A DNA stretch of 41,505 bases, from positions 316-41,820 of the forward strand of contig NZ_MUKA01000036.1 in the NCBI RefSeq assembly GCF_002150735.1. Direction: 5' to 3'. This stretch comes from Streptomyces africanus (GTDB taxonomy: Bacteria; Actinomycetota; Actinomycetes; Streptomycetales; Streptomycetaceae). The notes beneath the pieces were generated by a model. The model was not told the DNA's origin, ran no database searches, and saw only the letters and a list, made by a program, of their open reading frames with translations. A program made the position numbers and the translations under genes. This document shows, piece after piece, positions 1-8,230 of this stretch (position 1 is its first letter; each line of letters opens with the position of its first letter).

Positions 1-617
1 GCTACCGGGCCGCGCTGGACGCCGGACGCGAGGTGAACGATCCGTATGCGACCGGCCGCGCGATGGAATCCGTAGGCGGTGCGCACCTGGAGCTCGGTGA
101 CTTCGACCGGGCCGCCGACTGGTTCGGCCGGGCCCTGGTCGAGCGGCTCGCCCGGGACGAGCGCGCCGAGGCCGCCCGGCTGTACGGGCGGATCGCCGCC
201 GCGCACACCTGCGCCGGCCGCTACGGCGAGGCCCTGCGGAACTGGCGCGCGGCGATCGCCGGGCACCGCAAGAACGGTGACCTGGCCGCCCAGGCGCGGG
301 CGCTGAGCGAGTTGGCGCGGGTCCAGGGGTACGCGGGCCGGCCCGAGGAGTCGCTGCGCACCTGCCGGGAGGCCGTGGAATGGGCGCGGCGGGCCGGGGA
401 CACGCGGTTGCAGGCGGCGCTGCATCTGCGGGTCGCCGACACCCTCGAGCACCTCGGCGACCCCGCGTCGGCCCGGCTGCACCAGGGCGCCGCCGAGCGG
501 ATTCTCGGGGAGTACGAGGAGGACGACGAGGAGCCCGTGACGGCCTCCGACGGCGACTCACACCGGAAACCGGAGCCTCACGCCTGCGAAATCCGTGGCA
601 CATCCGCTGAAGATTGA
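1..617 (+). CDS. TPR-repeat protein, C-terminal part (5' end outside window)
   Basis: The reading frame is open from the window edge, so the N-terminus is missing. The visible ~205 residues form helical pairs typical of tetratricopeptide repeats, for example 'AHLELGDFDRAADWFGRAL', 'GRYGEALRNWRAAI' and 'GRPEESLRTCREAVEWAR'. An acidic, low-complexity tail ('GEYEEDDEEPV') follows. In Streptomyces such tails usually end large AfsR/NB-ARC-like or XRE-type regulators that use the repeats for protein binding, but no ATPase or DNA-binding domain is visible here, so the full architecture is unknown. The next gene, ald, starts about 145 bp downstream with its own leader, so the two are probably separate transcripts. 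Confidence 0.75.
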   Translation, partial: YRAALDAGREVNDPYATGRAMESVGGAHLELGDFDRAADWFGRALVERLARDERAEAARLYGRIAAAHTCAGRYGEALRNWRAAIAGHRKNGDLAAQARALSELARVQGYAGRPEESLRTCREAVEWARRAGDTRLQAALHLRVADTLEHLGDPASARLHQGAAERILGEYEEDDEEPVTASDGDSHRKPEPHACEIRGTSAED

Positions 618-619
618 TG

Positions 620-654
620 TAATGAAAGGCTAGACAGCGGGAACACCTTCATTA
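620..654. promoter_or_regulatory. 7-bp inverted repeat overlapping a possible ald promoter
   Basis: TAATGAA (620-626) and TTCATTA (648-654) are perfect inverted arms 21 nt apart, between the TPR gene and ald. The right arm overlaps TAGACT (653-658), which fits the Streptomyces housekeeping -10 pattern. No good -35 is visible. It could be an operator or a weak terminator for the upstream gene. Confidence 0.3.
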
Positions 655-710
655 GACTGGCTCTGCCGCACGTTCTCCTGCGGTCTCTCCCGGTGTGCCC
701 GTGCGCGCCC

Positions 711-738
711 GGGTATGTCTAGTAATGCGCCCATACCC
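711..738. promoter_or_regulatory. Inverted repeat in ald 5' leader
   Basis: GGGTATG (711-717) and CATACCC (732-738) form a perfect 7-bp inverted repeat with a 14-nt loop, ending 8 nt before the AAGGA ribosome binding site (747-751) of ald. The position suits an operator or an RNA hairpin affecting translation. No family is recognised. Confidence 0.35.
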
Positions 739-762
739 TCTGAGTCAAGGACCGTGATCGAC

Positions 763-1878
763 GTGAAGGTCGGCATCCCCCGCGAGGTCAAGAACAACGA
801 GTTCCGGGTGGCCATCACCCCCGCCGGCGTGCACGAGCTGGTGCGTCATGGCCACCAGGTCGTCATCGAGCGCGGCGCCGGCGTCGGCTCCTCGATCACG
901 GACGAGGAGTACGTCGCCGCCGGCGCGCGGATCCTGGACACCGCCGACGAGGTCTGGGCCTCCGCCGACCTGCTGCTGAAGGTCAAGGAGCCCATCGCCG
1001 AGGAGTACCACCGCCTCCGCAAGGACCAGACGCTCTTCACCTACCTGCACCTGGCCGCCTCCAAGGAGTGCACGGACGCCCTGCTGGAGTCCGGCACCAC
1101 GGCGATCGCCTACGAGACGGTCGAGCTGCCCGGCCGCGCGCTGCCGCTGCTCGCCCCGATGTCCGAGGTCGCGGGCCGGCTGGCCCCGCAGGTCGGCGCC
1201 TACCACCTGATGCGGGCCAACGGCGGCCGCGGCGTGCTGCCCGGCGGCGTCCCCGGCGTCCTGGCCGGGCGGGCCGTCGTCATCGGCGGCGGCGTCTCCG
1301 GCTGGCAGGCGGCGCAGATCGCCATCGGCCTGGGCTTCCACGTGACCCTGCTCGACAAGGACGTCAACAAGCTCCGCGAGGCCGACAAGGTCTTCGGCAC
1401 GAAGATCCAGACCGTCGTCTCCAACGCCCTGGAGCTGGAGAAGGCCTGCCTGGAGGCCGACCTCGTCATCGGCGCGGTGCTGGTCCCCGGCGCCAAGGCC
1501 CCGAAGCTGGTCACCAACGAGCTCGTCTCGCGGATGAAGCCCGGAAGTGTCCTTGTCGACATCGCGATCGACCAGGGCGGCTGCTTCGAGGACTCCCGCC
1601 CGACCACCCACGCCGAGCCGACCTTCCGGGTCCACAACTCGGTCTTCTACTGCGTCGCCAACATGCCCGGCGCGGTGCCGAACACCTCCACCTACGCGCT
1701 GACCAACGCCACGCTGCCCTACATCGTGGAACTCGCCGACCACGGCTGGGCGGAGGCGCTGCGCCGCGACCCGGCGCTCGCCAAGGGGCTCAACACCCAT
1801 GACGGCAAGGTCGTTTACAAGGAGGTCGCCGAGGCGCATGACGTGGAGCACGTCGAGCTGTCCTCGCTGCTCGGCTGA
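763..1878 (+). CDS. ald: Alanine dehydrogenase
   Basis: NAD-dependent alanine dehydrogenase interconverts L-alanine with pyruvate and ammonia, and lets cells use alanine as carbon or nitrogen source. The N-terminus '[20 protein letters not shown]' is the family hallmark. A Rossmann motif GGGVSG follows, then the substrate/cofactor loop '[13 protein letters not shown]' and '[20 protein letters not shown]' near the C-terminus. From GTG 763 the protein has 371 residues, the usual length. This start is preferred over ATG 715 and GTG 754 because AAGGA (747-751) lies 11 nt upstream of it. A perfect 14-bp hairpin follows the gene, so it is probably monocistronic. Two inverted repeats lie in its leader. 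Confidence 0.95.
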   Translation: MKVGIPREVKNNEFRVAITPAGVHELVRHGHQVVIERGAGVGSSITDEEYVAAGARILDTADEVWASADLLLKVKEPIAEEYHRLRKDQTLFTYLHLAASKECTDALLESGTTAIAYETVELPGRALPLLAPMSEVAGRLAPQVGAYHLMRANGGRGVLPGGVPGVLAGRAVVIGGGVSGWQAAQIAIGLGFHVTLLDKDVNKLREADKVFGTKIQTVVSNALELEKACLEADLVIGAVLVPGAKAPKLVTNELVSRMKPGSVLVDIAIDQGGCFEDSRPTTHAEPTFRVHNSVFYCVANMPGAVPNTSTYALTNATLPYIVELADHGWAEALRRDPALAKGLNTHDGKVVYKEVAEAHDVEHVELSSLLG

Positions 1879-1956
1879 GCCCCGCGGGCCGCAGAGTCGA
1901 CCAAGTCACCAACACGTAAAGGCGATACGTCAACACAGGTCGTCAACGGCGCGCAC

Positions 1957-1989
1957 CCGGCCGGACCTTGCCCGACAAGGTCCGGCCGG
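1957..1989 (+). terminator. Strong hairpin terminator after ald
   Basis: A perfect 14-bp inverted repeat (1957-1970 and 1976-1989) with a 5-nt loop sits 78 bp after the ald stop. There is no T-tract, as is common in Streptomyces. The rest of the gap to 2249 holds no convincing gene; it contains the parA promoter candidate. Confidence 0.8.
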
Positions 1990-2147
1990 ATGTGTGTATG
2001 GTCACTTCGCGATTCTCGGGCAACTCGCCTCGAACGTAACCCTTCAACCGATTCGCACACCGGTGAAACCTGCCGTGCGACGGCCGTACGCCCTTGACAG
2101 CGGGATGTTTCATTGCCGACACATCGGGCCGGGTCCGGCGGATTGTG

Positions 2148-2177
2148 TTGCTGCGGACGCCCGACACGCCATAGAGT
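2148..2177 (+). promoter_or_regulatory. Candidate promoter of the parA-scpAB operon
   Basis: TTGCTG (2148-2153) and TAGAGT (2172-2177) are separated by 18 nt and fit the Streptomyces HrdB-type pattern. Transcription would start near 2184, about 65 nt before the GTG start of the ParA-like gene. Confidence 0.45.
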
Positions 2178-2249
2178 CGCCAACCGTCGGCATGGTGCCA
2201 CGCTGACCTGTCTAGAAGTTTCCTGGTCACCAAGGAGGTAAGACGACTT

Positions 2250-3419
2250 GTGAATGAGTCGACATTTACTCCCGGGGGTGGTCAACCAGGAATGCCTGCA
2301 CGGGACCAGGGTCCCGCGGGGTTCGCTGCTGTCGGCTCCGTCGCTGTGCGCACCTTCGCAGCCCACCAGAGTCAGCAGGCGACTCACACAGCACACCAGA
2401 AGATGGATGGCCATCACGTGAACGCCATGGCCGGCGACGGAAGTGGCGCGCCCCACAACCACTTCGCCGACTACGACGAACTGCCCGAGGGGCACTTCTA
2501 CGACCCCGACGCGGAGTACGAGCCCGACCCCGAGTACGCGGCCACTCTCGCGCCCGACGCGGCCAGACAGCGCCGGGAGCGCATCGGCCCGACCGGGCGC
2601 CCGCTGCCGTACTTCCCGATCCCGGGCCCGCTGACCGACCACGGACCCGCGAAGATCATCGCGATGTGCAACCAGAAGGGCGGCGTCGGCAAGACCACGT
2701 CGACCATCAACCTGGGTGCCGCGCTCGCGGAGTACGGACGCCGGGTCCTGCTCGTGGACTTCGACCCGCAGGGCGCGCTGTCGGTCGGACTCGGCGTCAA
2801 CCCGATGGAACTCGACCTCACCGTCTACAACCTGCTCATGGAGCGGGGGATGGCGGCCGACGAGGTGCTGCTGAAGACGGCGGTCCCCAACATGGACCTG
2901 CTGCCCAGCAACATCGACCTGTCGGCGGCCGAGGTCCAGCTCGTCTCCGAGGTCGCCCGCGAGTCGACCCTGCAGCGCGCCCTGAAGCCGCTGCTGGACG
3001 ACTACGACTTCATCGTCATCGACTGCCAGCCCTCGCTCGGCCTGCTCACGGTCAACGCCCTGACGGCCGCGCACAAGGTGATCGTGCCGCTGGAGTGCGA
3101 GTTCTTCGCCCTCCGTGGTGTGGCCCTGCTGACGGAGACCATCGAGAAGGTCCAGGAGCGGCTCAACCCCGACCTGGAGCTCGACGGGATCCTCGCCACG
3201 ATGTACGACTCGCGCACGGTGCACAGCCGTGAGGTGCTCGCGCGTGTCGTCGAGGCGTTCGACGATCACGTCTACCACACGGTCATCGGGCGCACGGTCC
3301 GCTTCCCGGAGACCACGGTCGCCGGTGAGCCGATCACCACGTACGCCTCCAACTCCGTCGGTGCCGCCGCCTACCGCCAGCTCGCCAGGGAGGTGCTCGC
3401 CCGGTGTCACGCCGAGTGA
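2250..3419 (+). CDS. ParA-like chromosome/plasmid partition ATPase (Soj family)
   Basis: Deviant Walker-type ATPase of the ParA/MinD superfamily, 389 residues. The P-loop 'QKGGVGKTT' (K143 is the signature Lys, K148 the Walker Lys), 'LVDFDPQGALSVGLG' and 'DFIVIDCQPSLGLLTVNAL' are intact, so ATP-dependent dimerisation is expected. The first ~135 residues are a Gln/His/Asp-rich, probably disordered extension not found in minimal Soj. GTG 2250 is supported by AAGGAGGT (2232-2239). This is not the oriC-linked parA: no ParB and no parS-like GTTTCACGTGAAAC site is seen. It heads an operon with an RHH-like protein and ScpA/ScpB, so a role in chromosome organisation or segregation is inferred. The equivalent in S. 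coelicolor is, from memory, SCO1772. Confidence 0.9.
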   Translation: MNESTFTPGGGQPGMPARDQGPAGFAAVGSVAVRTFAAHQSQQATHTAHQKMDGHHVNAMAGDGSGAPHNHFADYDELPEGHFYDPDAEYEPDPEYAATLAPDAARQRRERIGPTGRPLPYFPIPGPLTDHGPAKIIAMCNQKGGVGKTTSTINLGAALAEYGRRVLLVDFDPQGALSVGLGVNPMELDLTVYNLLMERGMAADEVLLKTAVPNMDLLPSNIDLSAAEVQLVSEVARESTLQRALKPLLDDYDFIVIDCQPSLGLLTVNALTAAHKVIVPLECEFFALRGVALLTETIEKVQERLNPDLELDGILATMYDSRTVHSREVLARVVEAFDDHVYHTVIGRTVRFPETTVAGEPITTYASNSVGAAAYRQLAREVLARCHAE

Positions 3420-3991
3420 GTCTGCCGGGGGCCGACGAACTCTTCCGTACCACAGGGGGGATGGGGCTTCAGTCGTCCCAGCCCAGGCGTCAGGCCAACG
3501 GCGACGCCCGGGTGCCCGCTCCGGCGGGGGAGGGCGACGCGGTGGCGGCAGCGGCCACGGCCGCGGAGGACGCACCGCAGTCGGTGCCCGCGCAGGGCGG
3601 TGACGGCGAGGGCGCGGAGCATGTCGCGGCGGACGCGGAGCCGGCCGGGGCCGGGGAGTCCCGCAGCCGCTCCGGCTCCGCCCGTCGGCAGGCGGCGCAG
3701 GAAGGTTCTGCCGCGGGCGCGGCCGGTGCCGCCGCGGCGGCACCCCGCAAGCGCGGGCGGGCCGCCGCACGCCGTCCCAGCGGCCGTGAGCGGCACGACG
3801 AGAAGATCACGGTCTACGTGTCGGCCGAGGAGCTCATGGACCTGGAGCACGCCCGTCTCGTGCTCCGCGGCGAGCACGGCCTGGCCGTCGACCGAGGCCG
3901 TATCGTCCGCGAGGCGGTCGCCGTGGTCCTCGCCGACCTGGAGACCCGCGGGGACGCCAGCATCCTCGTACGACGGCTGCGCGGGCGGTAG
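3404..3991 (+). CDS. Hypothetical protein with C-terminal ribbon-helix-helix-like region
   Basis: 195 residues. Residues 1 to about 128 are Ala/Gly/Glu/Arg-rich and low complexity. Residues 130-195 are conserved-looking: a beta-strand 'KITVYVSAEELMDLEHARL' followed by two helices ('DRGRIVREAVAVVLADLE'), the layout of ribbon-helix-helix DNA-binding proteins. It overlaps the ParA-like gene by 16 nt. GTG 3404 is chosen because GGGAGGT (3388-3394) is 9 nt upstream; GTG 3416 would give a 4-nt overlap but has no ribosome binding site. RHH proteins such as ParG and Omega are known ParA partners that bind centromeres, so it could be the partner of the preceding ATPase. That is inference. Confidence 0.7.
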   Translation: MSRRVSLPGADELFRTTGGMGLQSSQPRRQANGDARVPAPAGEGDAVAAAATAAEDAPQSVPAQGGDGEGAEHVAADAEPAGAGESRSRSGSARRQAAQEGSAAGAAGAAAAAPRKRGRAAARRPSGRERHDEKITVYVSAEELMDLEHARLVLRGEHGLAVDRGRIVREAVAVVLADLETRGDASILVRRLRGR

Positions 3992-4009
3992 CGGTAGCCT
4001 GCGGGGGCC

Positions 4010-5341
4010 ATGACCTCGAACGCCTCCCCACCACCGCCCAGCGGCCCGTCCGGGCGTCGGCGTGCGCTGGGCCGGGGGCCGATGGCTCCGCCGGTCGAGC
4101 CGGTGGACGTGGACGCGGTCGAGCCCGGTGAGGTGCTTGCGGGTACCGGCGAGTCGGGCGTGACGCCCGGGTTGGCTGTCGAGGAGTCGCCGGACCTTGT
4201 GGAGCGGCGGGTCCCTGCCGAGCCGGGGACGGCGGCCGGGGAGGGCCGTGAGGGCGTTTCCCCGGAGGCGGGCGACGTGTCCGGGCCCGGGCCCGAGGCC
4301 GGTCATCCGGCGACGGGGCGTGAGCATCCGGCGCCGGGGCCGGTGGCTGCGGCTGAGACCGCCTCTACGGTCGCCGAGCCCGGCGAGACCGGGTCCCGGC
4401 ACGAGGTGCTTGCTTATGCCCCAGCGGCCGGTGCCGGCGCCCAGGCTGTTCCTCCACGGGCCCCGGCCGAGGCCGGGTCGGCCCCCGGGGTGGGGAGCGC
4501 CGCCCAGCCGCCGGCCGACGGTGCCGACGACGACGGGGTCTTCAAGGTCCGGCTCGCCAACTTCGAGGGGCCCTTCGATCTGCTGCTCCAGCTGATCTCC
4601 CGGCACAAGCTGGACGTCACCGAGGTCGCGCTGTCGAAGGTGACCGACGAGTTCATGGCGTACATCCGGGCGATGGGCCCGGACTGGGACCTGGACGAGA
4701 CGACCGAGTTCCTCGTCGTCGCGGCCACGCTGCTCGATCTGAAGGCGGCACGGCTGCTGCCCGCCGCCGAGGTGGAGGACGAGGCCGACCTCGCGCTGCT
4801 CGAAGCCCGGGACCTGCTGTTCGCCCGGCTGCTCCAGTACCGCGCGTACAAGCAGATCGCCGACATCTTCAGCGGGCGGCTCGACGACGAGGCCCGGCGC
4901 TATCCGCGTACCGTCGGCCTCGAAGCCCACCATGCCGAGCTGCTGCCCGAGGTGGTCATCAGCATCGGCGCGGAGGGGTTCGCCAAGCTCGCCGTGAAGG
5001 CGATGCAGCCCAAGCCCAAGCCGCAGGTGTACGTCGACCACATCCACGCCCCGCTGGTCAGCGTGCAGGAGCAGGCCGCGATCGTCGTCGCCCGGCTCCG
5101 GGAGCTCGGCGAGGCCGGCTTCCGGGAGCTCGTGGCGGACACCGACGACACACTGACCGTCGTGGCCCGGTTCCTGGCGCTGCTGGAGCTGTACCGGGAG
5201 AAGGCCGTCGCGCTGGAGCAGGAGACCGCGCTCGGCGAGCTGCTCGTGCGGTGGACCGGCGGGGACGGGGACGAGACACCGACCGTCACCGACGAGTTCG
5301 ACCGGCCGCCCGAGCCGCCGAAGGAGGAGAAGAAGGCATGA
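4010..5341 (+). CDS. scpA: Segregation and condensation protein A (kleisin)
   Basis: ScpA is the kleisin subunit that bridges the SMC heads and recruits ScpB in bacterial condensin. The conserved kleisin N-domain begins at residue 178 ('FKVRLANFEGPFDLLLQLIS'), followed by 'TTEFLVVAATLLDLKAARLL' and a C-terminal winged-helix region ending near 'LYREKAVALEQETALGELLV'. The protein has 443 residues against about 250-300 for typical ScpA. The excess is an Ala/Gly/Pro/Glu-rich, probably disordered N-terminal region of about 177 residues. The ATG lies 18 nt after the RHH-like gene, and the stop overlaps scpB, so translation is coupled. The start inside the low-complexity region is less certain than the reading frame. 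Confidence 0.92.
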   Translation: MTSNASPPPPSGPSGRRRALGRGPMAPPVEPVDVDAVEPGEVLAGTGESGVTPGLAVEESPDLVERRVPAEPGTAAGEGREGVSPEAGDVSGPGPEAGHPATGREHPAPGPVAAAETASTVAEPGETGSRHEVLAYAPAAGAGAQAVPPRAPAEAGSAPGVGSAAQPPADGADDDGVFKVRLANFEGPFDLLLQLISRHKLDVTEVALSKVTDEFMAYIRAMGPDWDLDETTEFLVVAATLLDLKAARLLPAAEVEDEADLALLEARDLLFARLLQYRAYKQIADIFSGRLDDEARRYPRTVGLEAHHAELLPEVVISIGAEGFAKLAVKAMQPKPKPQVYVDHIHAPLVSVQEQAAIVVARLRELGEAGFRELVADTDDTLTVVARFLALLELYREKAVALEQETALGELLVRWTGGDGDETPTVTDEFDRPPEPPKEEKKA

Positions 5342-6024
5342 GCCAGGAAGCCACCGAGGTCCCGGCCGGGCTGCGTGCCGTCGCCGGCCTCGACCTCAAG
5401 CCCGCTCTGGAGGCCGTCCTGATGGTCGTGGACGAGCCGGCGACCGAGGAGCACCTCGCGAAGATACTGGAGCGGCCCAAGCGCCAGATCGCGGACGCCC
5501 TGCGCGAGCTGGCCGACGAGTACACCGTCCAGGGCCGCGGTTTCGAACTGCGGTTCGTGGCGGGCGGCTGGCGGTTCTACACCCGCGCCGAGTACGCCCC
5601 GGCCGTCGAGCGTTTCGTGCTGGACGGCCAGCAGGCCCGCCTCACCCAGGCCGCCCTGGAGACCCTGGCCGTCGTCGCCTACCGGCAGCCGGTCAGCCGC
5701 AGCCGGGTCTCCGCCGTACGCGGAGTCAACTGCGACGGCGTCATGCGCACCCTCCTCCAGCGCGGTCTGATCGAGGAGGCGGGCACGGAACCCGAAACAG
5801 GTGCGATCCTGTACACGACGACGAACTACTTTCTGGAGCGGATGGGCCTGCGCGGTCTGGACGAGCTCCCGGAACTCGCGCCCTTCCTCCCGGAGGCGGA
5901 GGCGATCGAGGCCGAGACCCAGGAAGGCGTACCGTCGTTCGACCCGGACGCGCCTGATGACGACGTGCCGGGCCGCCCGGTCACCCCGGGTACCGACGAC
6001 GAAGACGACCAGACGGAACTTTGA
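5338..6024 (+). CDS. scpB: Segregation and condensation protein B
   Basis: ScpB is the winged-helix (kite) subunit of SMC-ScpAB and binds the middle of ScpA as a dimer. It has 228 residues with two winged-helix blocks: 'LKPALEAVLMVVDEPATEEH' to 'LRELADEYTVQGRGFEL', then 'LTQAALETLAVVAYRQPVSR' with 'VRGVNCDGVMRTLLQRGLI'. An acidic tail follows. The ATG overlaps the scpA stop (ATGA, 5338-5341) and has GAAGGAGGAG just upstream, which rules out the earlier in-frame GTG-type starts inside scpA. The gene ends TGATG with the next one, so scpA, scpB and rluB form one translational unit. Confidence 0.95.
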   Translation: MSQEATEVPAGLRAVAGLDLKPALEAVLMVVDEPATEEHLAKILERPKRQIADALRELADEYTVQGRGFELRFVAGGWRFYTRAEYAPAVERFVLDGQQARLTQAALETLAVVAYRQPVSRSRVSAVRGVNCDGVMRTLLQRGLIEEAGTEPETGAILYTTTNYFLERMGLRGLDELPELAPFLPEAEAIEAETQEGVPSFDPDAPDDDVPGRPVTPGTDDEDDQTEL

Positions 6025-7085
6025 TGCGAAGCAGCGGCAGCGGCAAGAGCGGCGGACGCGGTAACCACCGCGGCGCCGGTAACGACAGGGACCAGAAGCA
6101 GGGGCAGGGCCGCCCCCGCAAGCCCCGCCCCGAGGAGCGCCGCTACGACGTGGGCCCCGGAGCGACGAAGGAGGGACCCAAGTCCGGGCGCGGCGGTGCG
6201 GCGCGCGGCGGCGCCAAGGGCGGGCCCAAGCAGGCCCAGCAGCGCGGGCGTACGGCCCCGGCGCGCCCCCGCGAGTACGAGGCGCAGATCGAGGAGCGCA
6301 ACCGCGACCGGTACGCCGGGAAGAAGGACGTCAAGCTGCCCAAGACCTTCCCGGGCGCCGAGCAGGAGGGCGAGCGGATCCAGAAGGTCCTCGCCCGCGC
6401 GGGCTTCGGCTCCCGGCGTGCCTGCGAGGAGCTGATCGAGCAGGCCCGGGTCGAGATCAACGGCGAGATCGTGCTGGAGCAGGGGCGGCGGGTCGACCCG
6501 GAGAAGGACGAGATCAAGGTCGACGGGCTGACCGTCGCCACGCAGGCCTACCAGTTCTTCGCCCTGAACAAGCCCGCCGGGGTCGTCTCCACCATGGAGG
6601 ACCCGGAGGGCCGGCAGTGCCTCGGTGACTACGTCACCAACCGCGAGACCCGGCTCTTCCACGTCGGCCGGCTCGACACCGAGACCGAGGGTGTCATCCT
6701 GCTCACCAACCACGGCGAGCTGGCCCACAGGCTGACCCACCCCAAGTACGGCGTGAAGAAGACCTACCTCGCGCACATCGTGGGCCCGATCCCGCGCGAC
6801 CTGGGCAAGCAGCTCAAGGACGGCATCCAGCTGGAGGACGGCTACGCGCGCGCGGACCACTTCCGGGTCGTCCAGCAGACCGGCAAGAACTACCTCGTCG
6901 AGGTCACCCTCCACGAGGGCCGCAAGCACATCGTGCGCCGGATGCTCGCGGAGGCCGGTTTCCCGGTCGACAAGCTGGTGCGCACCGCCTTCGGCCCGAT
7001 CACCCTCGGCGACCAGAAGTCCGGCTGGCTGCGGCGGCTGTCCAACACGGAGGTGGGCATGCTGATGCAGGAAGTCGATCTCTAG
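6024..7085 (+). CDS. RluB/RsuA-family rRNA pseudouridine synthase
   Basis: Isomerises a specific uridine in large-subunit rRNA to pseudouridine. After a basic, Gly/Arg/Lys-rich extension of about 115 residues comes an S4 RNA-binding domain ('RIQKVLARAGFGSRRACEEL'). The catalytic domain follows with 'HVGRLDTETEGVILLTNHG', where D218 is the expected catalytic Asp, and 'EVTLHEGRKHIVRRMLAEAG'. The length is 353 residues; E. coli RluB is about 290, and the excess is the N-terminal tail. The ATG shares one base with the scpB stop. Linkage of scpAB to this synthase is common in Gram-positive bacteria. The exact target uridine cannot be read from sequence. Confidence 0.93.
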   Translation: MRSSGSGKSGGRGNHRGAGNDRDQKQGQGRPRKPRPEERRYDVGPGATKEGPKSGRGGAARGGAKGGPKQAQQRGRTAPARPREYEAQIEERNRDRYAGKKDVKLPKTFPGAEQEGERIQKVLARAGFGSRRACEELIEQARVEINGEIVLEQGRRVDPEKDEIKVDGLTVATQAYQFFALNKPAGVVSTMEDPEGRQCLGDYVTNRETRLFHVGRLDTETEGVILLTNHGELAHRLTHPKYGVKKTYLAHIVGPIPRDLGKQLKDGIQLEDGYARADHFRVVQQTGKNYLVEVTLHEGRKHIVRRMLAEAGFPVDKLVRTAFGPITLGDQKSGWLRRLSNTEVGMLMQEVDL

Positions 7086-7156
7086 GCTTAGGGGACACCC
7101 CGAGCGCCGTGAGTTCCCCGTGTCCTTCAGGGCGCGGGGACGGAAGGACTTCTGAC

Positions 7157-8176
7157 ATGACCACGCTCGTCTATAAGCAAGCCGCCACCGGAGCGCTCAC
7201 CGGCCTCGCCCTGGGGGACGCGTTGGGGTATCCGACCGAGTTCAGCGACGTGCCGCGGATCGTCGCCAGGTTCGGTCCGTGGCGGCGGCTGGACCTGCCC
7301 GAGCCGGCGCTCGTCACCGACGACACGCAGATGACGCTGGCGCTCGGGCGGGGCATCAGGACGGCGATGGACCGGGGTGTGCTGGAGCCCGGGGGGATGG
7401 CCGACGCCGTACGGCAGGAGTTCATCGCCTGGAACCGCTCTCCGGAGAACAACCGCGCTCCCGGCAACACGTGTCTGCGGGCCTGCGCCCTGCTGGAGCA
7501 TGCGGACCGCCCCTGGCAGGACGCCAGTCAGATCCACTCCAAGGGCTGCGGCGCCAACATGCGGGTCGCGCCCCTGGGCCTGGTCCCCGGCCTGAGCGAC
7601 GAACAGCGCGCGGGCGCCGCCCAGTTGCAGTCCGCCCTCACCCACGGCCACCCCACCGCGCTCGCCGCGTCCGACCTCACCGCGCACGCCGTACGGCTGC
7701 TCGCGCAGGGCGCCGAGCCGGCCGGCCTGATCGGTCTGCTCCGCTCGTACGCCCTGGAGAACCGCAGCCACTACCACGAGCGCTGGCTCGGCGACCTGTG
7801 GCGCCGGGCCCAGGACCCGAGCCCCGAGCAGTTCATCGCGCGCGGCTGGGACGAGTGCCTGGCGATCCTCGACCGGCTCCAGCACGCCGTCGGTACGGTC
7901 TCGCCCGACGACGACCCGTGCCTGGCCACCGGCGACGGCTGGATCGCCGAGGAGGCCCTGGCGACCGGGCTGCTGTGCTTCCTGCTCTTCCCCGACGAGC
8001 CGCTCACGGCCCTGCGCCGCGCCGCCTGCACCGCCGGCGACTCGGACTCCATCGCCTGCCTGGCCGGTGCCTTCGCCGGCGCGCATCTGGGCGCGGAGGC
8101 CTGGCCGGGCGAGTGGGCCGACCGGATCGAGTACCGGAGCGACCTGCTGACCCTCGGCGCTCTCTGGGACGCGTGA
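7157..8176 (+). CDS. ADP-ribosylglycohydrolase family protein
   Basis: 339-residue member of the ADP-ribosyl-glycohydrolase (ARH/DraG) family, which hydrolyses ADP-ribose from proteins or small molecules using two Mg ions. Metal-binding motifs are present: 'GLALGDALGYPTEF', 'VTDDTQMTLALGRG' and the C-terminal 'TAGDSDSIACLAGAFAGAHL'. ATG 7157 has GGAAGGA about 10 nt upstream and is preferred over the in-frame GTG 7109. A spacer of ~70 bp separates it from the rluB-like gene, so it may be read through from that operon. It converges with the Rieske gene. The substrate is unknown. Confidence 0.88.
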   Translation: MTTLVYKQAATGALTGLALGDALGYPTEFSDVPRIVARFGPWRRLDLPEPALVTDDTQMTLALGRGIRTAMDRGVLEPGGMADAVRQEFIAWNRSPENNRAPGNTCLRACALLEHADRPWQDASQIHSKGCGANMRVAPLGLVPGLSDEQRAGAAQLQSALTHGHPTALAASDLTAHAVRLLAQGAEPAGLIGLLRSYALENRSHYHERWLGDLWRRAQDPSPEQFIARGWDECLAILDRLQHAVGTVSPDDDPCLATGDGWIAEEALATGLLCFLLFPDEPLTALRRAACTAGDSDSIACLAGAFAGAHLGAEAWPGEWADRIEYRSDLLTLGALWDA

Positions 8177-8230
8177 GGGCAACTGTTCGCGACCGTCTCG
8201 TGCACCCGCCGGGACAGGAGCGCTCCACCC

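Noticed and set aside
2090..2130. parS site for the ParA-like operon
   Set aside because: Nothing close to GTTTCACGTGAAAC was seen; GATGTTTCATTGCC at 2104 is not a palindrome.
1799..2206. Possible gene between ald and the ParA-like gene
   Set aside because: The frame runs through the ald 3' end and a perfect terminator hairpin, and has no ribosome binding site or typical codon bias.
8216..8226. GGAGCGCTCC palindrome between the ADP-ribosylglycohydrolase and Rieske genes
   Set aside because: Ten bp with no loop in GC-rich DNA is expected by chance; too short for a terminator call.
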